Positions 61,385 through 64,000 of a stretch of 64,000 bases of DNA are shown piece by piece. The first letter of the stretch is position 1, and the number at the start of each line of letters is the position of its first letter. Position numbers and translations under genes: made by a program. The notes under the pieces were generated by a model that worked only from the letters and a program-made list of their open reading frames with translations, did not search any database and had not been told where the DNA came from. The DNA comes from Candidatus Poribacteria bacterium (GTDB lineage: Bacteria; Poribacteria; WGA-4E; WGA-3G), in assembly GCA_009839745.1 (NCBI GenBank), contig VXPE01000074.1:1-64000 (forward strand), written 5' to 3'.

Positions 61385-62680
61385 ATGATGTTTGGTTTTC
61401 CTGATGGATGGAAACTTCAATCCGTAGAAGATAGCATGAAAGCGATTATTGATTATCGCGGTAAGACCCCGCGCAAAACGCCTTCTGGTGTTCCGCTAAT
61501 TACGGCGAAAATCGTCAAAGATGGTCGAATAATGACTCCTACCGAATTCATCGCTGCCGAAGGTTATGATTCATGGATGAATCGGGGATTGCCAGAACCC
61601 GGTGATGTCGTCATGACGACTGAAGCTCCTTTGGGCGAGATTGCACAACTTGATAATCGTAAAGTTGCGCTTGGTCAGCGACTTATCACTTTGAGAGGCA
61701 AACCAGATGTATTAAACAATACTTATCTGAAGTTTGCAATGCAAGCAGCGTTTGTGCAAAACCAGTTGAAGGCAAGATCCACAGGTACTACTGTTCTGGG
61801 GATTTCTCAACGTGAACTTAGAGAGGTTGAAATTCCACTTCCGCCTCTGTCTGAACAACACCGTATCGCTCACATCCTCGGCACGCTTGACCAAAAAATT
61901 GAACTCAACCAACAGATGAATGAAACACTGGAAGCAACAGCGCGGGCAATTTTCAAATCATGGTTTGTAGACTTTGACCCCGTAAAGGCAAAGAAGGAAG
62001 GACGCAAACCGCCATTCATGGATACTGAAACAGCAGCCTTATTTCCCTCAGCGTTTCAAGATTCTCAGCTAGGGAAGATTCCAAAGGGATGGAAGGTTCA
62101 AACACTCGGCGAGATTGCAGAAAACGTTCGACGTAGTGTAAAAGCAAGCGAAATTGACTCCAGGGAATGTTTCCTCGGCTTAGAACACATGCCAAGACGA
62201 AGTATAACTCTTTTTCAATGGGAAACAGCCTCCGAAATCCAAAGCAATAAATCTCGCTTCAGAAAGGGTGAAATCCTCTTAGGCAAACTTAACCCACATT
62301 TCCACAAGGTTGGCGTTGCGCCTATTGATGGGATTTGCTCAACTGACATTTTAGTAATTCAACCAGTCAATGTGGGATGGTTCGGAATTGTCTTGGGACT
62401 CGTATCCAGCGATAATTTTGTCGCTTATACCAGTGCACACGCAAGAGGAACAACGTTGCCACGAACAAATTGGAAAGATATGTCAAGGTACAAGATCGCG
62501 CTGCCTAACGTCGAAATTGCCAAAAAATATGCCGAATTCATACAGCCAATTATCAACAAAATCATTGAAAATACCCATCAATCTCGCACTCTTGCCCAAA
62601 CTCAAGACACACTACTGCCAAAGTTGTTATCTGGTGAAATCTGCGTAGACGATGCCTCTGAGATGTTGGAGGAAACTTAG
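61385..62680 (+). CDS. hsdS: Type I restriction specificity subunit
   Basis: 431-residue HsdS with two target-recognition domains: the first at about 5-150 (FPDGWKLQSVEDSMKAI ... GISQRELREVEIPLPPLSEQ), the second at about 230-395 (IPKGWKVQTLGEIAENV ... MSRYKIALPNVEIAKKY). Each is followed by a coiled-coil spacer, HRIAHILGTLDQKIELNQQMNETLEATARAIFKSWFVDFDPV and the C-terminal IINKIIENTHQSRTLAQTQDTLLPKLLSGEI. It reads a bipartite DNA site for HsdM and HsdR. Two ATGs at 61385 and 61388 are equally good. The stop is followed directly by the ATPase start, implying coupling. Confidence 0.95.
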   Translation: MMFGFPDGWKLQSVEDSMKAIIDYRGKTPRKTPSGVPLITAKIVKDGRIMTPTEFIAAEGYDSWMNRGLPEPGDVVMTTEAPLGEIAQLDNRKVALGQRLITLRGKPDVLNNTYLKFAMQAAFVQNQLKARSTGTTVLGISQRELREVEIPLPPLSEQHRIAHILGTLDQKIELNQQMNETLEATARAIFKSWFVDFDPVKAKKEGRKPPFMDTETAALFPSAFQDSQLGKIPKGWKVQTLGEIAENVRRSVKASEIDSRECFLGLEHMPRRSITLFQWETASEIQSNKSRFRKGEILLGKLNPHFHKVGVAPIDGICSTDILVIQPVNVGWFGIVLGLVSSDNFVAYTSAHARGTTLPRTNWKDMSRYKIALPNVEIAKKYAEFIQPIINKIIENTHQSRTLAQTQDTLLPKLLSGEICVDDASEMLEET

Positions 62681-63907
62681 ATGCCTCAACATGCTGTTCC
62701 ACATATTGAATCATTGCGTGTGAAGAATTACCGCGCATTACGGGATATAGAATTGAAACAACTTAAACCGTTGACTGTCTTTTTAGGCGCGAACGGTAGC
62801 GGTAAATCAACACTTTTTGATGTCTTTGCGTTCCTTTCTGAATGTTTCACAATCGGGTTGCGTCACGCATGTAACAAGAGAGGGGGACTTAAGGAACTGC
62901 GGACACGAGGTTGTGATGGACCGATTGAATTTGAGTTGAAATATAGAGAGAAACCTAAAACACCCGTTATCACCTACCACCTGTCTATTGCCGAAGATCC
63001 TATGAAAGACCCTTTTGTTGAAACCGAATGGCTGCAACGGAGGTTCGGTAGTAGAGGAAAACCGGTTCGTTTCCTCAATTTTCATCACGGAAAAGGCAGT
63101 GTAATTCCCGGCGAAACACCAGATAAGGCGGACGAACGGATCAATGAGCAACTTGATGATCCGTCGGCACTCGCTGCTAATATGTTGGGGCAGCTGGCAA
63201 GACATCCCCGCGTAGGTGCCCTTCGGCGTTTTATTACAGATTGGCATCTCTCCGACCTTTCTACCGATGCGACGCGCCAAGCAACCAACGATGGACCGCA
63301 AAAGCGATTGTCCACAACAGGTGACAACTTGCCCAATGTTATTCAATACTTGCAAGAAAGATATCCAGAACGTTTGGAAAAAATTATCTCTTCTCTGTCA
63401 AATCAGGTGCCTCGCTTAGAAAAGATTGACACAGAATTAATGATGAGTGGTCGCCGCCTGCTAAAGATTAAAGATGCCCCGTTTGACCAACCCATCTTGG
63501 CGAAGTTCGCCTCCGATGGCACATTGAAACTGTTGTCGTACCTGACGCTGTTTCATGACCCACAACCGCCGCAATTGATCGGCATCGAAGAACCCGAGAA
63601 CTACCTACACCCACGTTTGTTGACAGGTTTAGTCGGGGGGTTTCTTGAGGCCCTAATGTTTTCTCAACTCATAGTTACCACGCATTCGCCTCACCTTGTC
63701 AACGAATTGAGTGCTGAGGAAGTGTGGGTGCTCTATCGGGATGAAGAAGGTTTCACAGTGTGCAAACGCGCCTCGGATATGCTCGGAGTAGAGCAACTTT
63801 TGGATGCTGGCGCGAAGTTGGGAAAACTTTGGATGGAGGGTTACTTTGAATTCGGTGATCCGTTGACCAATGCAGGCGGTCCGAAGCGAGGTGTGCGTGC
63901 ACATTGA
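62681..63907 (+). CDS. OLD/RloA-like AAA family ATPase inside restriction locus
   Basis: 408 residues of the AAA_15/AAA_21 (OLD-like) ATPases. Walker A is GANGSGKST at 36-44 after IESLRVKNYRALRDIELKQL. A late signature (LMMSGRRLLKIKDAP, FASDGTLKLLSYLTLF) leads to Walker B IGIEEPENYLHPRLL and the switch His in IVTTHSPHLVNEL. No TOPRIM domain follows, so any effector must be a separate protein, such as the DUF4276/RloB type. Its ATG touches the hsdS stop. ATPases of this kind (restriction-linked RloA) occur within hsd operons of other bacteria, suggesting an added antiphage module. Confidence 0.88.
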   Translation: MPQHAVPHIESLRVKNYRALRDIELKQLKPLTVFLGANGSGKSTLFDVFAFLSECFTIGLRHACNKRGGLKELRTRGCDGPIEFELKYREKPKTPVITYHLSIAEDPMKDPFVETEWLQRRFGSRGKPVRFLNFHHGKGSVIPGETPDKADERINEQLDDPSALAANMLGQLARHPRVGALRRFITDWHLSDLSTDATRQATNDGPQKRLSTTGDNLPNVIQYLQERYPERLEKIISSLSNQVPRLEKIDTELMMSGRRLLKIKDAPFDQPILAKFASDGTLKLLSYLTLFHDPQPPQLIGIEEPENYLHPRLLTGLVGGFLEALMFSQLIVTTHSPHLVNELSAEEVWVLYRDEEGFTVCKRASDMLGVEQLLDAGAKLGKLWMEGYFEFGDPLTNAGGPKRGVRAH

Positions 63908-63976
63908 ATTCCTTTTGAAGGACTCAAGGCATGCGTGGGAGAAGAATTGTTGGTGTAAGGACCTCAGAGCAATAAC

Positions 63977-64000
63977 ATGAATCTCAATACAATTTACGAA
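63977..64000 (+). CDS. Possible start of the next hsd-locus gene (partial)
   Basis: ATG 63977 opens a frame, M-N-L-N-T-I-Y-E, that runs to the right edge after eight codons. GGACCTCAGAG upstream is a poor ribosome-binding site. By position it could be hsdR or a further defence gene. Too short to judge. Confidence 0.3.

Noticed and set aside
1-64000. tRNA or rRNA genes
   Set aside because: No stretch with cloverleaf features or conserved rRNA sequence was recognised by eye; a covariance search would settle it.

Overview
The window reads as a chromosomal segment of an uncultured, diderm, marine-type heterotrophic bacterium, most probably a member of the Candidatus Poribacteria or a close relative. 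This is inference from gene families, not from a marker gene: two phytanoyl-CoA dioxygenase-like oxygenases, two formylglycine sulfatases, a planctomycete-type cytochrome c/DUF1549/DUF1553 protein paired with a DUF1501 protein, Gfo/Idh/MocA dehydrogenases, dockerin-tagged enzymes, a UGSC family selenoprotein, and many short palindromic elements. A beta-barrel porin ending in phenylalanine and several lipoproteins show an outer membrane. No rRNA, tRNA or CRISPR array was seen.

Layout. 0-3.8 kb: a selenoprotein read through an in-frame TGA at the left edge, a TPR protein, an M14-type amidohydrolase and an enolase-superfamily enzyme. 3.8-7.6 kb: decayed material (dockerin remnant, TPR fragment, broken HigB/HigA-like toxin-antitoxin pair, 5'-truncated dockerin enzyme) beside an intact oligogalacturonate-lyase-like propeller protein. 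7.6-15 kb: HAD phosphatase, DUF58 protein, orphan ABC ATPase, hydroxyisobutyrate-dehydrogenase-like enzyme, GH32 fructosidase, secreted protein, Gfo/Idh oxidoreductase. 15-18.7 kb: a palindrome-rich element, a lipoprotein, and the remnant of a phage-satellite-like element (primase C-terminus, iteron-like repeats, VRR-NUC pseudogene, small ORFs) abutting an alcohol dehydrogenase gene.

18.6-45.8 kb is a dense catabolic region: two MDR dehydrogenases, methyltransferase, two PhyH oxygenases, sulfatase, two NUDIX hydrolases, the DUF1549/DUF1553 and DUF1501 pair, another dehydrogenase, a second Gfo/Idh enzyme, gamma-glutamyltransferase, a BMP-type binding lipoprotein, a Ycf48-like lipoprotein, N-acetylglucosamine kinase next to MurQ (peptidoglycan recycling), DUF362, an S1/P1-like zinc enzyme and a SELENBP1/methanethiol-oxidase homologue. 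45.9-48 kb is accessory: nucleotidyltransferase, DUF433-DUF5615 toxin-antitoxin pair with a nonsense codon, HD hydrolase. 48.4-58.9 kb: DUF4432 epimerase-like protein, large lipoprotein, porin, BCCT betaine transporter, AccA, DUF711 protein, second sulfatase. 59.4 kb to the right edge is a type I restriction locus (HsdM, small protein, HsdS) with an embedded OLD/RloA-like ATPase.

The strongest unusual signal is at the left edge: the TGA at 54-56 sits in a U-G-S-C motif and is followed at the right distance by a perfect 7-bp hairpin with a bacterial-SECIS-like loop. Other points of interest are three copies of an AGGACTTACGCA-bounded miniature element, paired covarying hairpins at 42.5 kb, a murQ gene without a canonical start, and a cluster of frame disruptions, several in homopolymers, which could be decay or assembly error.
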